DNA from: Christiangramia aestuarii
GTDB lineage: Bacteria > Bacteroidota > Bacteroidia > Flavobacteriales > Flavobacteriaceae
Reading direction: 5' to 3'
DNA length: 64,000 nt
Assembly: GCF_009735585.1 (NCBI RefSeq)
Contig: NZ_VJVW01000002.1
Coordinates: 574,209 to 638,208, forward strand
The notes beneath the pieces are model-generated. The model made no database searches. It had not been told where the DNA came from and saw only the letters and a list, made by a program, of their open reading frames with translations. The first letter of the stretch is position 1; every line of letters begins with the position of its first letter. A program made the translations under genes and the position numbers. This document shows positions 23,878 to 32,986 of this stretch, one piece after another.

Positions 23878-26637
23878 ATGAAACGATTCTTATTATTATC
23901 ATTACTTTTTATTGTAACAGCGGTTCAGGCACAGGATGCAACAACCGGAGCAATTGGTGGTAAACTTTCCGATAAGGAAATGGGCGGTGAGCCTCTGCCA
24001 TTCGCCAACGTGTTACTTAAAGACTCCTCTAAAGGTACAACTTCAGATTACGACGGAATATATTTATTAGACAAATTAGAACCAGGAACCTATACCGTGG
24101 TATTTAGTTTCGTTGGTTACGAAACGCTTGAAATACCGGGAGTGGTTGTTGAAGCAGGAAAAGTAACCGAAGTGAACACGGAGCTTGGTTCCAGTGCAGC
24201 TGCCCTGGATGAAGTAGTTATTACCACTGTTTCGAGAAGGGATTCTGAAGTTGCCCTGTTAATGGAGCAAAAGAATTCTGTAGACATCAAAACTTCTATC
24301 GGTGCCCAGGAACTTGCCAAAAAAGGGGTAGGTGATGCTGAAGGCGCGGTAACCAAGATTTCGGGAATCAGTAAGCAACAGGGAGTTAAGAACGTATTTG
24401 TACGTGGACTTGGAGACAGGTATAACTCAACTACTTTTAACGGTTTGCCTCTTCCTTCTGAAGATCCTGAATACAAGAATATCGCGCTTGACTATTTTGG
24501 ATCAGACATTATTAATAGCGTAGGAGTAAATAAGACTTTCGCCGGAGATATCTACGGAGATGTTGCCGGAGCAAATATTGACATCAATTCTAAAACACTG
24601 GTTACAGACGATCTTTTCAAGATTGGATTTGGAACCGGTTTCAACAGCCGTGCGGTAACTGAAGATTTCCTACTGCCTGACGGAAGTAACTGGCTAGGAT
24701 TCGACCTTGACAAAGGAAGCCCTATAAACAACCTGGGAACCTATTCTTTTGTAAACTCATTTAATCCAAACAGACAGAACACCCAGGTAAGCAGTGATGC
24801 TTCCATTCAGATGGGTAAAAAGTTCGATATTGGAGACCACCAGTTATCTGCTCTTTTGATCGGTTCTTTTGAAAGCGATTACACTTACCAGGAAGGTAAC
24901 ACCAAGGAACTAAACGCTCAGGGACTTCCTTTAAGAGACCTTGATTTTGACAAATACCTTTATTCTGTATCTCAGATTGCCATGGGTAACCTGGACTTCG
25001 AATTTGCAGATGACCTGGGTAATATCGCATACAACTCATTATTGATCCACACCAACGTTCAAAGTACAGGACAGTACTTTGGACAGTCGGCCAACATTTC
25101 TGAAGAAGAAGGTGATTCTGCTTTCATTAGAAGACAACAGATCAATGACAACACCATCTTCGTTAATCAGTTATTATCTGAATTTAACCTTACAGACAGG
25201 TTAGCTATAAATCTGGATGCCGGCTATAACATCACCCGTGGGGATGAGCCCGACAGAAGACAGAATACTTTCGTATACGATGGTAGCGACTACAGGGTAG
25301 CTGTTGGAACACCAAGTTACAACCACAGATTCTACTCTCAGCTAGAAGAAGATGAAGTTGTAGGTAATTTCAAGACCTCTTATAAGATCGGTGACCTGGA
25401 AAGTGAAAGCAAGAATGGTGAGATCTCTATTGGATATAATTATAAGAATACAGACAGGATCTTCAATTTCTTACAGTTCAACCATGATTTTGGATCTCCT
25501 GTAAATATTGACATCAACAATGTAGATGGGGTTTTCAACCAGGAAGGTATCGATAACGGAGATTTTAGACTGGTAACCAACAGTGGTTTTGGAGCTGGCT
25601 TCAACCCGCTAAGACCATTCTTCTACGAAGGAGACAAAACAATAAATGCTGGATTTGCTAACTTCCTTTATACTTTCAGTGAGAAGTTCTCTGCAAACCT
25701 AGGTTTAAGGTACGAGAATGTTGAACAAACCGTAAACTGGAACACTAACCTTTCAAGTAGTGAGACAGACCTTAACGTAGACCCTTCAACTCTTAAGGAA
25801 AACTATTTCCTACCAAGCCTTACCGCTAAGTATAACTTTAATGAGAACAGTATCTTAAGATTTGCAAGTAGTAAGACCTACACTTTCCCTCAGTTCAAGG
25901 AGGTGGCACCGTTCCTTTATGAAGACGTGAACTTCTCAAGCTTTGGTAATCCAGACCTTATGCCATCTGAAAACTATAACCTTGACCTGAAGTACGAATA
26001 CTACTTTAGTTCTGGAGAGCTGGTTTCCCTTACTGGATTCTATAAAAAGATCATCGATCCTATCAACAGGGCTCAGGTAAACTCTGCCGCTAACCAGTTG
26101 TCTTATATCAACTCTGGAGAAGAGGCCGATGTAGCCGGACTGGAACTTGAATTAAGAAAAGACATTTTTGAGATAGATGGTGATGAACTTGAAAAGAACA
26201 CCAAGAGCTTATCCTTCGGTCTTAACGCGTCTTACCTTTACTCAAGACAGGACCTTACAGATGAGTCTACCAACTTTACCAACAGTGAAGATGAACTTCA
26301 GGGAGCGTCTCCATTCCTACTGAACACAGATCTTACTTTCGATCTTGAAAAAGAAAAGTATGACTTCCTTTCTTCAGTAGTATTCAACTATTTCAGTGAC
26401 CGTATCTACTCGCTGGGAGTACAGCAGCAGGGTAACATCATGGAAACAGGAATTCCAACCCTGGATTACATAGCGAAGCTTACTCTTAACGATCATTTCG
26501 GGATCAACTTTAAAGCGACCAACCTTCTAGACCCAAGCTTTGAGCTTACCCAGAAGGATGTTTCAGGAAATACGAACGTAATAAACACCTATAAAAGAGG
26601 CTCTAACTTCAGTCTAGGATTCTCTTACACCTTTTAA
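23878..26637 (+). CDS. TonB-dependent outer-membrane receptor
   Basis: A 919-residue receptor. Signal peptide MKRFLLLSLLFIVTAVQAQ, then a carboxypeptidase-like regulatory domain (about 25-105; GKLSDKEMGGEPLPFANVLL ... YDGIYLLDKLEPGTYTVVFSFVGYE), a plug domain with KNVFVRGLGDRYNSTTFNGLPLPSEDPEYKNIALDYFGSDII, and a long beta-barrel ending in FSLGFSYTF with the C-terminal aromatic needed for outer-membrane insertion. It is followed after 36 bp by a surface lipoprotein gene and lies next to phoBR behind a repeat array resembling a Pho box. It may take up a phosphorus-containing or other nutrient; substrate unknown. There is no SusD homologue. Confidence 0.88.
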   Translation: MKRFLLLSLLFIVTAVQAQDATTGAIGGKLSDKEMGGEPLPFANVLLKDSSKGTTSDYDGIYLLDKLEPGTYTVVFSFVGYETLEIPGVVVEAGKVTEVNTELGSSAAALDEVVITTVSRRDSEVALLMEQKNSVDIKTSIGAQELAKKGVGDAEGAVTKISGISKQQGVKNVFVRGLGDRYNSTTFNGLPLPSEDPEYKNIALDYFGSDIINSVGVNKTFAGDIYGDVAGANIDINSKTLVTDDLFKIGFGTGFNSRAVTEDFLLPDGSNWLGFDLDKGSPINNLGTYSFVNSFNPNRQNTQVSSDASIQMGKKFDIGDHQLSALLIGSFESDYTYQEGNTKELNAQGLPLRDLDFDKYLYSVSQIAMGNLDFEFADDLGNIAYNSLLIHTNVQSTGQYFGQSANISEEEGDSAFIRRQQINDNTIFVNQLLSEFNLTDRLAINLDAGYNITRGDEPDRRQNTFVYDGSDYRVAVGTPSYNHRFYSQLEEDEVVGNFKTSYKIGDLESESKNGEISIGYNYKNTDRIFNFLQFNHDFGSPVNIDINNVDGVFNQEGIDNGDFRLVTNSGFGAGFNPLRPFFYEGDKTINAGFANFLYTFSEKFSANLGLRYENVEQTVNWNTNLSSSETDLNVDPSTLKENYFLPSLTAKYNFNENSILRFASSKTYTFPQFKEVAPFLYEDVNFSSFGNPDLMPSENYNLDLKYEYYFSSGELVSLTGFYKKIIDPINRAQVNSAANQLSYINSGEEADVAGLELELRKDIFEIDGDELEKNTKSLSFGLNASYLYSRQDLTDESTNFTNSEDELQGASPFLLNTDLTFDLEKEKYDFLSSVVFNYFSDRIYSLGVQQQGNIMETGIPTLDYIAKLTLNDHFGINFKATNLLDPSFELTQKDVSGNTNVINTYKRGSNFSLGFSYTF

Positions 26638-26673
26638 CTATAACCACAATTAATTATTAATTCAAACCTTTAA

Positions 26674-27954
26674 ATGATGAAAAAAATCAAATTCTCTTTA
26701 ACAGTCCTTGTCTTTGCAGCGATCATGACCGGATGCTCGAGCGATGACGACCTTAACGTTACGCCTACAGCATCTTGTTCAGACGGGATCCAGAATGGAA
26801 CAGAAACAGGCGTTGATTGTGGAGGATCCTGCACTCCTTGTGAGAATCAAGCCCAGAAAGATGGAGTTATAGATTCTCAGGACGATCCAGACCTTGATCC
26901 TGCAGACCTTAAAGGAGATGTAACAGCAGATATTACTCTTGATGCAAATACTGCCTGGACATTAACAGGATCTTTAACTGTAAAAGCTGGAGCTACTTTA
27001 ACTATAGATCCGGGAACTACGATCATGGCGCAGCCAGGAGGAACTAACGTATATATTGCTATCGAGCAGGACGCTCTTATCGATGCAGAAGGAACTGCAG
27101 ACGAGCCTATAGTAATTACTTCAGCAGCTACCAACAAAAGATCTGGTGACTGGGGAGGATTGATACTTGCCGGAAAAGCACCTATCAACTCTGGAACTAC
27201 TGCTGAAGCCGAAGTTGTAGGTCTAACTTACGGTGGTACTGAAGCAGATGATTCTTCAGGAACTTTAAAATATGTAAAAGTTGAATATACCGGAGCCAGA
27301 ATTGGTGGAGAGCAGGAGTTCAACGGTATCACTTTCTACGGAGTTGGAAGCGGAACTGTTATTGAAAACATTGCTGTATTAAACGGAGATGACGACGGTA
27401 TCGAGTGGTTCGGAGGAACCGTTAGCGTTAAGAATGCCCTAGTGGTAAACGCCAAGGACGACTGGTTCGACTGGACTGAAGGTTGGGCTGGAAAAGGAAA
27501 CACCAACTTCTTTGGAGTACGTGAGTTTGGTTACAATGATGTAACTGAAGACCCAAGAGGAATCGAGGCAGACAGCAACTCTAGTAACAATGATGCTTCT
27601 CCAAGATCTAATCCAACGATCGACGGGCTTACGCTTCTTCACCAGTCACAAATCGAAATGGCTGATATGATAAAGATTAGAAGAGGTAGTTCTGCAACTA
27701 TCACCAATGGTGTGATCGCTATCCTTGCTGCTGAAGGTGAAGACCCAGGATCTGCAAGTGACTTTATCGACCTTACTGATGGTTCAGGAGCTGCAGCTGC
27801 AACTACTTCTATCAACGTTTCTGCTGTTGGTGCTGCCGACGGTTCAGATGTTAAGAATGAAGTTGGAGCTACTATCACAGTTGTAGACGGAAATACTGGA
27901 GCCGATGCTTCTCTTTTCGGATGGACTGGATATACCATCCCTACTATTGAATAA
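26674..27954 (+). CDS. surface-exported lipoprotein with beta-helix-like domain
   Basis: A 426-residue lipoprotein: signal ending MTGC (lipid Cys21) followed by SSDDD, an acidic surface-export signal of Flavobacteria. A cysteine-rich segment CSDGIQNGTETGVDCGGSCTPCE (about 35-57) comes next; it is a small motif found in many secreted Bacteroidota proteins. The remainder has stacked short strands with DWGGLILAGKAPIN, GTLKYVKVEYTGARIGGEQEFNGITFYGVGSGTVIENIAVLNGDDDGIEWFGGTVSVKNALVVNAKDDWFDW, typical of a parallel beta-helix. It is probably the accessory lipoprotein of the preceding receptor. Ligand unknown. Confidence 0.8.
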   Translation: MMKKIKFSLTVLVFAAIMTGCSSDDDLNVTPTASCSDGIQNGTETGVDCGGSCTPCENQAQKDGVIDSQDDPDLDPADLKGDVTADITLDANTAWTLTGSLTVKAGATLTIDPGTTIMAQPGGTNVYIAIEQDALIDAEGTADEPIVITSAATNKRSGDWGGLILAGKAPINSGTTAEAEVVGLTYGGTEADDSSGTLKYVKVEYTGARIGGEQEFNGITFYGVGSGTVIENIAVLNGDDDGIEWFGGTVSVKNALVVNAKDDWFDWTEGWAGKGNTNFFGVREFGYNDVTEDPRGIEADSNSSNNDASPRSNPTIDGLTLLHQSQIEMADMIKIRRGSSATITNGVIAILAAEGEDPGSASDFIDLTDGSGAAAATTSINVSAVGAADGSDVKNEVGATITVVDGNTGADASLFGWTGYTIPTIE

Positions 27955-27987
27955 ATTTGAGTTAGCCACTCATATTAATAAGTATAG

Positions 27988-28009
27988 AAAACCGCCTACT
28001 GGCGGTTTT
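27988..28009 (+). terminator. intrinsic terminator after the lipoprotein gene
   Basis: AAAACCGCC (27988-27996) pairs with GGCGGTTTT (28001-28009) around the loop TACT, followed by more T. Confidence 0.8.
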
Positions 28010-28357
28010 CTTTGTTTATAAAATAGAATAAACCTTTTGTGCCTAAAGCACTATAAATGAAACTCCGGTTATTTTTTTGAGTTTGGAAGCCTATATATGA
28101 TCTCAAAATTCAGCATAAATCGATCCTGCAAAAACCAGTAAAAAATGAGTTCTGTCACCTCAGCTCGAAACCTGGTTAGAAAAAAAACTGAACTCTTGAA
28201 GTAAATTTTAACTTTCTGATTATCAATATTTAGCTATATTTAAAAGCCTGCAACGAGCAACGCCATTTTTTATTTTATTTTTTTATATTTAATGAAATTC
28301 AATGGCAAGATTTTTGAATTTTTATTTGTAAGTTTGTCTAAACCTCGATCACGAAGA
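28010..28357 (+). other. AT-rich intergenic region before the T9SS gene
   Basis: No credible ORF. Possible promoter elements are TATATTTA at 28235-28242 and TAAGTTTG at 28329-28336; the second fits the -7 consensus and would start transcription close to the gene. An in-frame ATG at 28292 is less likely to be the true start than 28358. I see no clear RNA structure. Confidence 0.35.
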
Positions 28358-28696
28358 ATGAAGCAAAAGTACTTATTTACCTTTTTTCTTTTCTGTTTCC
28401 TGATGATTGCCGCACCGGTAAGCGCTCAGGAATCTCCTCGTGTTCAGCATCGAACAGAGATCCCTATTGATGGTTTGTCTATCTATCCTAACCCCGTAAC
28501 CGGTGGTAAGGTTTATATCTCTTCTACCAGGAACCAAGAGAAAACTATCGAGATCTACAATGTACTGGGAAAACCAGTTCAAAAGTCCAGGCTTAACGGC
28601 AGGGAATTAGATGTTTCCAGTCTTACCCCGGGAATCTATATTTTGAAGATCCAGGAAGGAAAGGCCAAAGCTACCAGGAAACTTGTAGTGAAGTAA
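28358..28696 (+). CDS. small secreted protein consisting of a T9SS type A sorting domain
   Basis: A 112-residue protein: signal peptide (MKQKYLFTFFLFCFLMIAAPVSAQ) followed by about 15 residues and then a full type A C-terminal sorting domain, GLSIYPNPVTGGKVYISS ... IEIYNVLGKPVQKSRLNG ... LDVSSLTPGIYILKIQEGKAKATRKLVVK. The domain normally sits at the end of a large cargo protein and sends it through the type IX secretion system; here there is essentially no cargo. I place the start at 28358 because an upstream in-frame ATG (28292) adds 22 residues ahead of the signal peptide. Possible terminator follows near 28725-28748. Confidence 0.8.
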   Translation: MKQKYLFTFFLFCFLMIAAPVSAQESPRVQHRTEIPIDGLSIYPNPVTGGKVYISSTRNQEKTIEIYNVLGKPVQKSRLNGRELDVSSLTPGIYILKIQEGKAKATRKLVVK

Positions 28697-28724
28697 GGAT
28701 ATTTAGATAGTCATCTTTTTAAAC

Positions 28725-28748
28725 AGCTTCTATTCAGAGGCTTTTTTT
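28725..28748 (+). terminator. probable intrinsic terminator after the T9SS gene
   Basis: AGCTTCT (28725-28731) and AGAGGCT (28736-28742) pair with one G-T wobble around a 4-nt loop, followed by a T run. Confidence 0.55.
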
Positions 28749-28780
28749 ATTCTTAATTTTGAAGAAATTTCCCGGGCTAC

Positions 28781-29755
28781 ATGTTAGAAAATAAAATCTT
28801 TGAAATTTCCAGCGAGGCAGAATTCAGGACCACCTGCCTGGAGGTTTTCAAATTTCAGTATGAGAATAATACGCACTACAAACAATTCTGCCAGTTATTA
28901 CAAAGAAATCCGGATAACGTAACCCAACTCACAGAGATCCCATTCATGCCTATCGAATTCTTTAAAACCAAGGAACTCGTAAGCAAGAATCATCCGCCAC
29001 AGATCACTTTTACCAGTAGTGGCACCACCGGTAGTAAAACCAGTAAACATCATGTAACCGACCTTAGGCTGTATGAGGAAAGTTTTCTAAAGGCCTTTCA
29101 GAAATTTTATGGAGATGCTTCGAATTATATCTTCCTGGCCCTGCTTCCCTCTTACCTGGAAAGAACAGGCTCTTCCCTTATCTATATGGTGGATGCACTA
29201 ATTAAAATGTCAGGTGATAAAAACAGCGGTTTTTATCTGGATAACCTGGAGGAACTTTCCGGTAAACTGAAGTCTTTAGATAAAGGAAACAAGAAGGTTT
29301 TTCTTATCGGAGTTTCGTTTGCCCTGCTCGACTTGGTGGAAAATAAAAGATTTAAGCTTGAAAACACTATTGTGATGGAGACCGGTGGAATGAAAGGCCG
29401 CCGTAAGGAGATGATCAGGGAAGAACTACATGAGATCCTGAAAACTGGATTCGGAGTGGAATACATTCATAGCGAATACGGTATGACCGAGCTTTTATCA
29501 CAGGCCTATTCTAAGGGACAGGGAGTTTTTGAATGTCCACCGTGGATGCAGATCCTTATCCGCGATCCGGAAGATGCTTTAAGCTGGCAGCAGGAGGGAA
29601 AAACGGGAGGCATCAACGTAATAGACCTCGCGAATATAAATTCCTGCTCTTTTATTGCCACCCAGGACCTTGGAAGAAAAAAAAATAATAAAATTGAAAT
29701 CCTCGGAAGGTTCGATAACAGTGACATTCGGGGTTGCAACCTTTTATTATTGTAA
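28781..29755 (+). CDS. LuxE-like acyl-protein synthetase/acyltransferase
   Basis: A 324-residue protein of the adenylate-forming superfamily, LuxE branch. It has the ATP-binding motif FTSSGTTGSKTSKH, the block PSYLERTGSSLIYMVD, and GMKGRRKEM, and a late EYGMTELLSQAYS that corresponds to the (Y)GxTE motif. In Vibrio LuxE activates fatty acids for the luciferase aldehyde; here no luxC or luxD is nearby, so its substrate must be different. Free-standing LuxE-like genes of this kind are known in Bacteroidota, function unknown. It follows the T9SS sorting-domain gene in the same direction. Confidence 0.8.
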   Translation: MLENKIFEISSEAEFRTTCLEVFKFQYENNTHYKQFCQLLQRNPDNVTQLTEIPFMPIEFFKTKELVSKNHPPQITFTSSGTTGSKTSKHHVTDLRLYEESFLKAFQKFYGDASNYIFLALLPSYLERTGSSLIYMVDALIKMSGDKNSGFYLDNLEELSGKLKSLDKGNKKVFLIGVSFALLDLVENKRFKLENTIVMETGGMKGRRKEMIREELHEILKTGFGVEYIHSEYGMTELLSQAYSKGQGVFECPPWMQILIRDPEDALSWQQEGKTGGINVIDLANINSCSFIATQDLGRKKNNKIEILGRFDNSDIRGCNLLLL

Positions 29756-29889
29756 AAAATTTACCACCCCCTGTAAAGAATCAAGTAAATTTTCGACACA
29801 AATAGTGCAGTAAGCAAAATGATACCCAAATCATTTCCTTATTGCGGGCTAAGTGAAAATTTTTCATATTAGATTGGTTAGTTAGTTGC

Positions 29890-29920
29890 AAACCCCTTAG
29901 GCGCTCGCTTAAGGGGTTTT
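29890..29920 (+). terminator. intrinsic terminator after the LuxE-like gene
   Basis: A 10-bp perfect stem, AAACCCCTTA with TAAGGGGTTT, a 10-nt loop and a T run follow. It can end LuxE-like gene transcription or a small RNA. Confidence 0.75.
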
Positions 29921-29989
29921 GTATTTCTCCTCCACGAATTAAAAAAAGCTCCCATCCTTTAATAATCAACAATCAAAAAAAGAAATAAA

Positions 29990-30013
29990 AAAAGCTCCTG
30001 GAAGGGAGCTTTT
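29990..30013 (-). terminator. intrinsic terminator of tyrS
   Basis: AAAGCTCC (29991-29998) with GGAGCTTT (30005-30012), 6-nt loop, and A-rich DNA beyond (T run on the minus strand). It lies just after the tyrS stop. Confidence 0.7.
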
Positions 30014-30033
30014 AGATGTTTTCGGAAGCTATA

Positions 30034-31329
30034 TTAAACCACTCTTATTATAAAGGTATTTTTCTTTCCCTTATTAATAATGACATACTTGCCATTAATC
30101 AGGTCTTCCCTGGTGATGGTATAATCTTCTTTTACTTTCTCTTTATTTACCGAAACCGAATTCTCTTTTAGTGCCCTTCTGGCCTCCCCGTTAGAATTTA
30201 AAAAACCGGTCTTTGCCGAAAGTGCTCCTATCATATCAAGCCCATTTTCAACTTCTGAAGCTTCTACCTCTGCCTGGGGCACTCCTTCAAAAACATCCAG
30301 AAAGGTAGCTTCGTTCAGCTTTTTGAAATCTTCGGCAGTACTTTTTCCAAATAATACCTCAGAAGCGGTAATGGCATTTTCATATTCCTCTTCTGAATGC
30401 ACCATCGTAGTCACCTCCCTGGCCAGAACTTTCTGTAATTCCCGCTTATGCGGTGCTTCCTTATGCTCGGCAACCAGGGCTTCGATCTCCTCTTTGCTCA
30501 AAAAGGTGAAGATCTTTATATATTTTTCAGCATCCTCGTCGCTGGTATTCAACCAGTACTGGTAGAATTTATAAGGAGAGGTTCGGTTGGCGTCCAGCCA
30601 GACATTTCCCCCTTCAGTCTTCCCGAATTTGGTGCCATCAGCCTTGGTGATCAACGGGCAGGTAAGAGCATAACCCTTCCCGTTCCCAATACGTCTAATC
30701 AGTTCTGTTCCGGTGGTGATATTTCCCCACTGGTCACTACCTCCCATTTGCAGGGTGCAGTCATGTTCCCTGAACAGGTGAAGAAAGTCATATCCCTGAA
30801 CCAGCTGATAGGTGAATTCAGTAAAAGACATACCTTCAGAAGATTCCGCAGAAAGCCTTTTCTTCACAGAGTCCTTGGACATCATGTAATTCACGGTAAT
30901 ATGCTTACCAACGTCGCGAATGAATCCCAGGAAAGAAAAATCTTTCATCCAGTCGTAGTTGTTTACCAGCACAGCTGCATTATCATTATCTGAATCAAAA
31001 TCAAGAAAACGGGAAAGCTGCTCCTTAAGCGCGTTCTGGTTATGTCTTAAAGTTTCTTCGTCAAGTAGATTTCTTTCAGCAGATTTTCCCGAAGGATCAC
31101 CTATCATCCCGGTAGCTCCACCAACCAGGGCATATGGTTTATGCCCGGCAAGCTGAAAATGCCTTAGCATCATTACCCCAACCAGGTGACCTATATGTAG
31201 CGAATCTGCGGTGGGGTCTATCCCAACATAGGCAGCACGCATTTGTTCCATTAGATGTTCTTCAGTTCCTGGCATTACATCATGTAACATTCCACGCCAG
31301 GTGATTTCCTCAACAAAGTTCTTTTCCAT
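30034..31329 (-). CDS. tyrS: tyrosyl-tRNA synthetase
   Basis: A 431-residue class I synthetase charging tRNA-Tyr. The HIGH motif is HIGH in [14 protein letters not shown], the tyrosine pocket includes QGYDFLHLF and [11 protein letters not shown], and the KMSKS loop reads KFGKTEGG, as in the bacterial TyrS type with KFGK. A C-terminal S4 RNA-binding domain ends the protein ([22 protein letters not shown]). All catalytic elements are intact. Confidence 0.97.
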   Translation of the reverse strand: MEKNFVEEITWRGMLHDVMPGTEEHLMEQMRAAYVGIDPTADSLHIGHLVGVMMLRHFQLAGHKPYALVGGATGMIGDPSGKSAERNLLDEETLRHNQNALKEQLSRFLDFDSDNDNAAVLVNNYDWMKDFSFLGFIRDVGKHITVNYMMSKDSVKKRLSAESSEGMSFTEFTYQLVQGYDFLHLFREHDCTLQMGGSDQWGNITTGTELIRRIGNGKGYALTCPLITKADGTKFGKTEGGNVWLDANRTSPYKFYQYWLNTSDEDAEKYIKIFTFLSKEEIEALVAEHKEAPHKRELQKVLAREVTTMVHSEEEYENAITASEVLFGKSTAEDFKKLNEATFLDVFEGVPQAEVEASEVENGLDMIGALSAKTGFLNSNGEARRALKENSVSVNKEKVKEDYTITREDLINGKYVIINKGKKNTFIIRVV

Positions 31330-31409
31330 ATTTTAAATTTCAGATAAAAACAGCCGTAAAGATACCATAAAGCTTTATTTTTCCTAAGTCGTTTAGCTAT
31401 ATTTACCAC

Positions 31410-32420
31410 ATGATTCTGGTAACCGGAGGAACAGGTTTAGTTGGTGCTCATCTCTTATTTGAACTGGCGCAAAAAAATGAAAAGCTCAGGGCAGCAATCC
31501 GGGCTACCAGCGATACCCGACAGGTAAAAAAAGTATTTGAATATTATTGCGATAAGGCCCGGGCACACCAACTGTTCAATCGTATAGAATGGGTCACCGC
31601 AGATATCAATGATATACCTGCCCTGGATGCCGCATTTAAGGATATAAATAACGTTTATCACTGCGCCGCCCTGATTTCTTTTGATCCCTCAGACGAAAAG
31701 AAGCTTCGAAAAATAAATATAGAAGGTACCGCCAATATCGTGAACCTTTGTATCTCCCATCGGGTGGAAAAACTCTGTTATGTAAGCAGTGTTGCTGCGA
31801 TTGGTTCTGCCAAAAATAGCTCCAGCGTTGACGAAAACACCAAATGGAATCCGGAAGAAGACCATAACGACTATGCGATCTCGAAATATGGTGCTGAAAT
31901 TGAAGTATGGCGGGGCACCCAGGAGGGCATTAATACCGTGATCGTAAATCCCGGTATTATTATTGGACCGGGATTCTGGGATTCGGGCAGCGGCAAGATC
32001 TTCAGAAGAATAGACAACGGGCTAAAACACCATTTCCCGAAAGTAAGCGGTTTTGTAGGGGTTAAAGATGTAGTGCAAGTGATGACGGGATTAATGGAAT
32101 CCCCTGTAGTGAACGAGAAATATATCCTGGTCTCCGAAAATATCAGTTTTGAAAAGGTATTAAAGGAAACTGCCGAATACCTGGAAAAGCCAAAACCAGA
32201 TTACCAGTTAAAAAAATGGATGATCGCGCTGGGCTGGTTCTTTCAGAAGATAGGAAGCTGGTTTGGTGCAAAAAGAGAGATCACCAGGGATTCCATACAA
32301 GGATTATACGAGGAAACCTATTACGACAATTCCAAGATCAGGAATAATATGGATTTTGAATTCACTCCCGTAAGCGAGGTCTTAAAGGAAACCGCAGAGA
32401 TCTATCGCAGGGACCACTAA
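31410..32420 (+). CDS. NAD-dependent epimerase/dehydratase (extended SDR)
   Basis: A 336-residue extended short-chain dehydrogenase. It begins with the Rossmann motif LVTGGTGLVGAHLLFELAQ and has the catalytic Tyr-Lys pair in NDYAISKYGAE, with the upstream SSVAAIGS. The central NVYHCAALISFDP is typical of the nucleoside-sugar/3-beta-HSD-like branch. The C-terminus (FQKIGSWFGAKREITRD) is amphipathic with a short hydrophobic stretch but not a clear membrane anchor. Substrate unknown. It is convergent with the DUF4296 lipoprotein gene, with a 4-bp overlap. Confidence 0.85.
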   Translation: MILVTGGTGLVGAHLLFELAQKNEKLRAAIRATSDTRQVKKVFEYYCDKARAHQLFNRIEWVTADINDIPALDAAFKDINNVYHCAALISFDPSDEKKLRKINIEGTANIVNLCISHRVEKLCYVSSVAAIGSAKNSSSVDENTKWNPEEDHNDYAISKYGAEIEVWRGTQEGINTVIVNPGIIIGPGFWDSGSGKIFRRIDNGLKHHFPKVSGFVGVKDVVQVMTGLMESPVVNEKYILVSENISFEKVLKETAEYLEKPKPDYQLKKWMIALGWFFQKIGSWFGAKREITRDSIQGLYEETYYDNSKIRNNMDFEFTPVSEVLKETAEIYRRDH

Positions 32421-32986
32421 TTTCTATTCATACTGCTGCTGTTCTGCACGGCTTTAGGCGGCACGACAAGACTGTCCCGTCCGTCCCTAAGTTCCTCTAT
32501 CCTTTTCAATTTCAGGGAGTCGGTCTTTAGGCTGTCTTTCACCCTCAGCGAATCCTTGTTCAGAGAATTGGTTTCTCGTAAAGAATCCTTTTCGGCCAGC
32601 TTAATGCTGTCTTCTATCTTTATCTCGATCTCCCTAAGCGAATCCATCCTGGATTTGATATTCTGAATACGATTCTTAACGCTATCGTAGATACGCTCGT
32701 ACTGGGTATATTGCTCGGCATAATAATCATTGCTCCTTTCAAACTGAAGGCTATCGATGCCGAACCTTTTAAAAATATAATCGTCTGGCTTTATACCGGT
32801 ACTCTCAAGTTTCTGTTTATTATAGTTCCGCGCAGCATTCAGCAGGGCCATTTCGGTAAGCACATCCACCATTTTAGCTTCGGGAATAAGGTCTGCCGGT
32901 CTTTCGGTCTTCTCCAGGTCCTGGCAGGAGAAAGACAGAAAAACCAGCAGTAATAGAACAGCTTTATATTTTAAACTACCTGTCAA
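32417..32986 (-). CDS. DUF4296 lipoprotein
   Basis: A 189-residue predicted lipoprotein (signal VLLLLVFLSFSC, Cys21) with the DUF4296 core IPEAKMVDVLTEMALLNAARNYNKQ ... FKRFGIDSLQFERSNDYYAEQYTQYERIYDSVKNRI. DUF4296 is a helical domain of unknown function found in Bacteroidota. The C-terminal third, rich in DSLR/DSLK repeats, is a charged coiled-coil-like low-complexity tail. It overlaps the end of the dihydroorotase gene by 11 bp and is likely the last gene of the pyrC-containing operon. Confidence 0.85.
   Translation of the reverse strand: MTGSLKYKAVLLLLVFLSFSCQDLEKTERPADLIPEAKMVDVLTEMALLNAARNYNKQKLESTGIKPDDYIFKRFGIDSLQFERSNDYYAEQYTQYERIYDSVKNRIQNIKSRMDSLREIEIKIEDSIKLAEKDSLRETNSLNKDSLRVKDSLKTDSLKLKRIEELRDGRDSLVVPPKAVQNSSSMNRN

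Larger units (their letters stand above)
29756..30033. other. intergenic region with two hairpins and a short palindrome
   Basis: No ORF supported. It holds TGAAAATTTTTCA (29854-29866), a 6-bp inverted repeat around one base; a strong GC-capped terminator-like hairpin AAACCCCTTA (29890-29899) with TAAGGGGTTT (29910-29919) followed by T; and, at the tyrS end, AAAGCTCC/GGAGCTTT (29991-29998, 30005-30012). The section from about 29850 to 29920 could encode a small RNA ending at the first hairpin, but there is no clear promoter. Confidence 0.45.
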
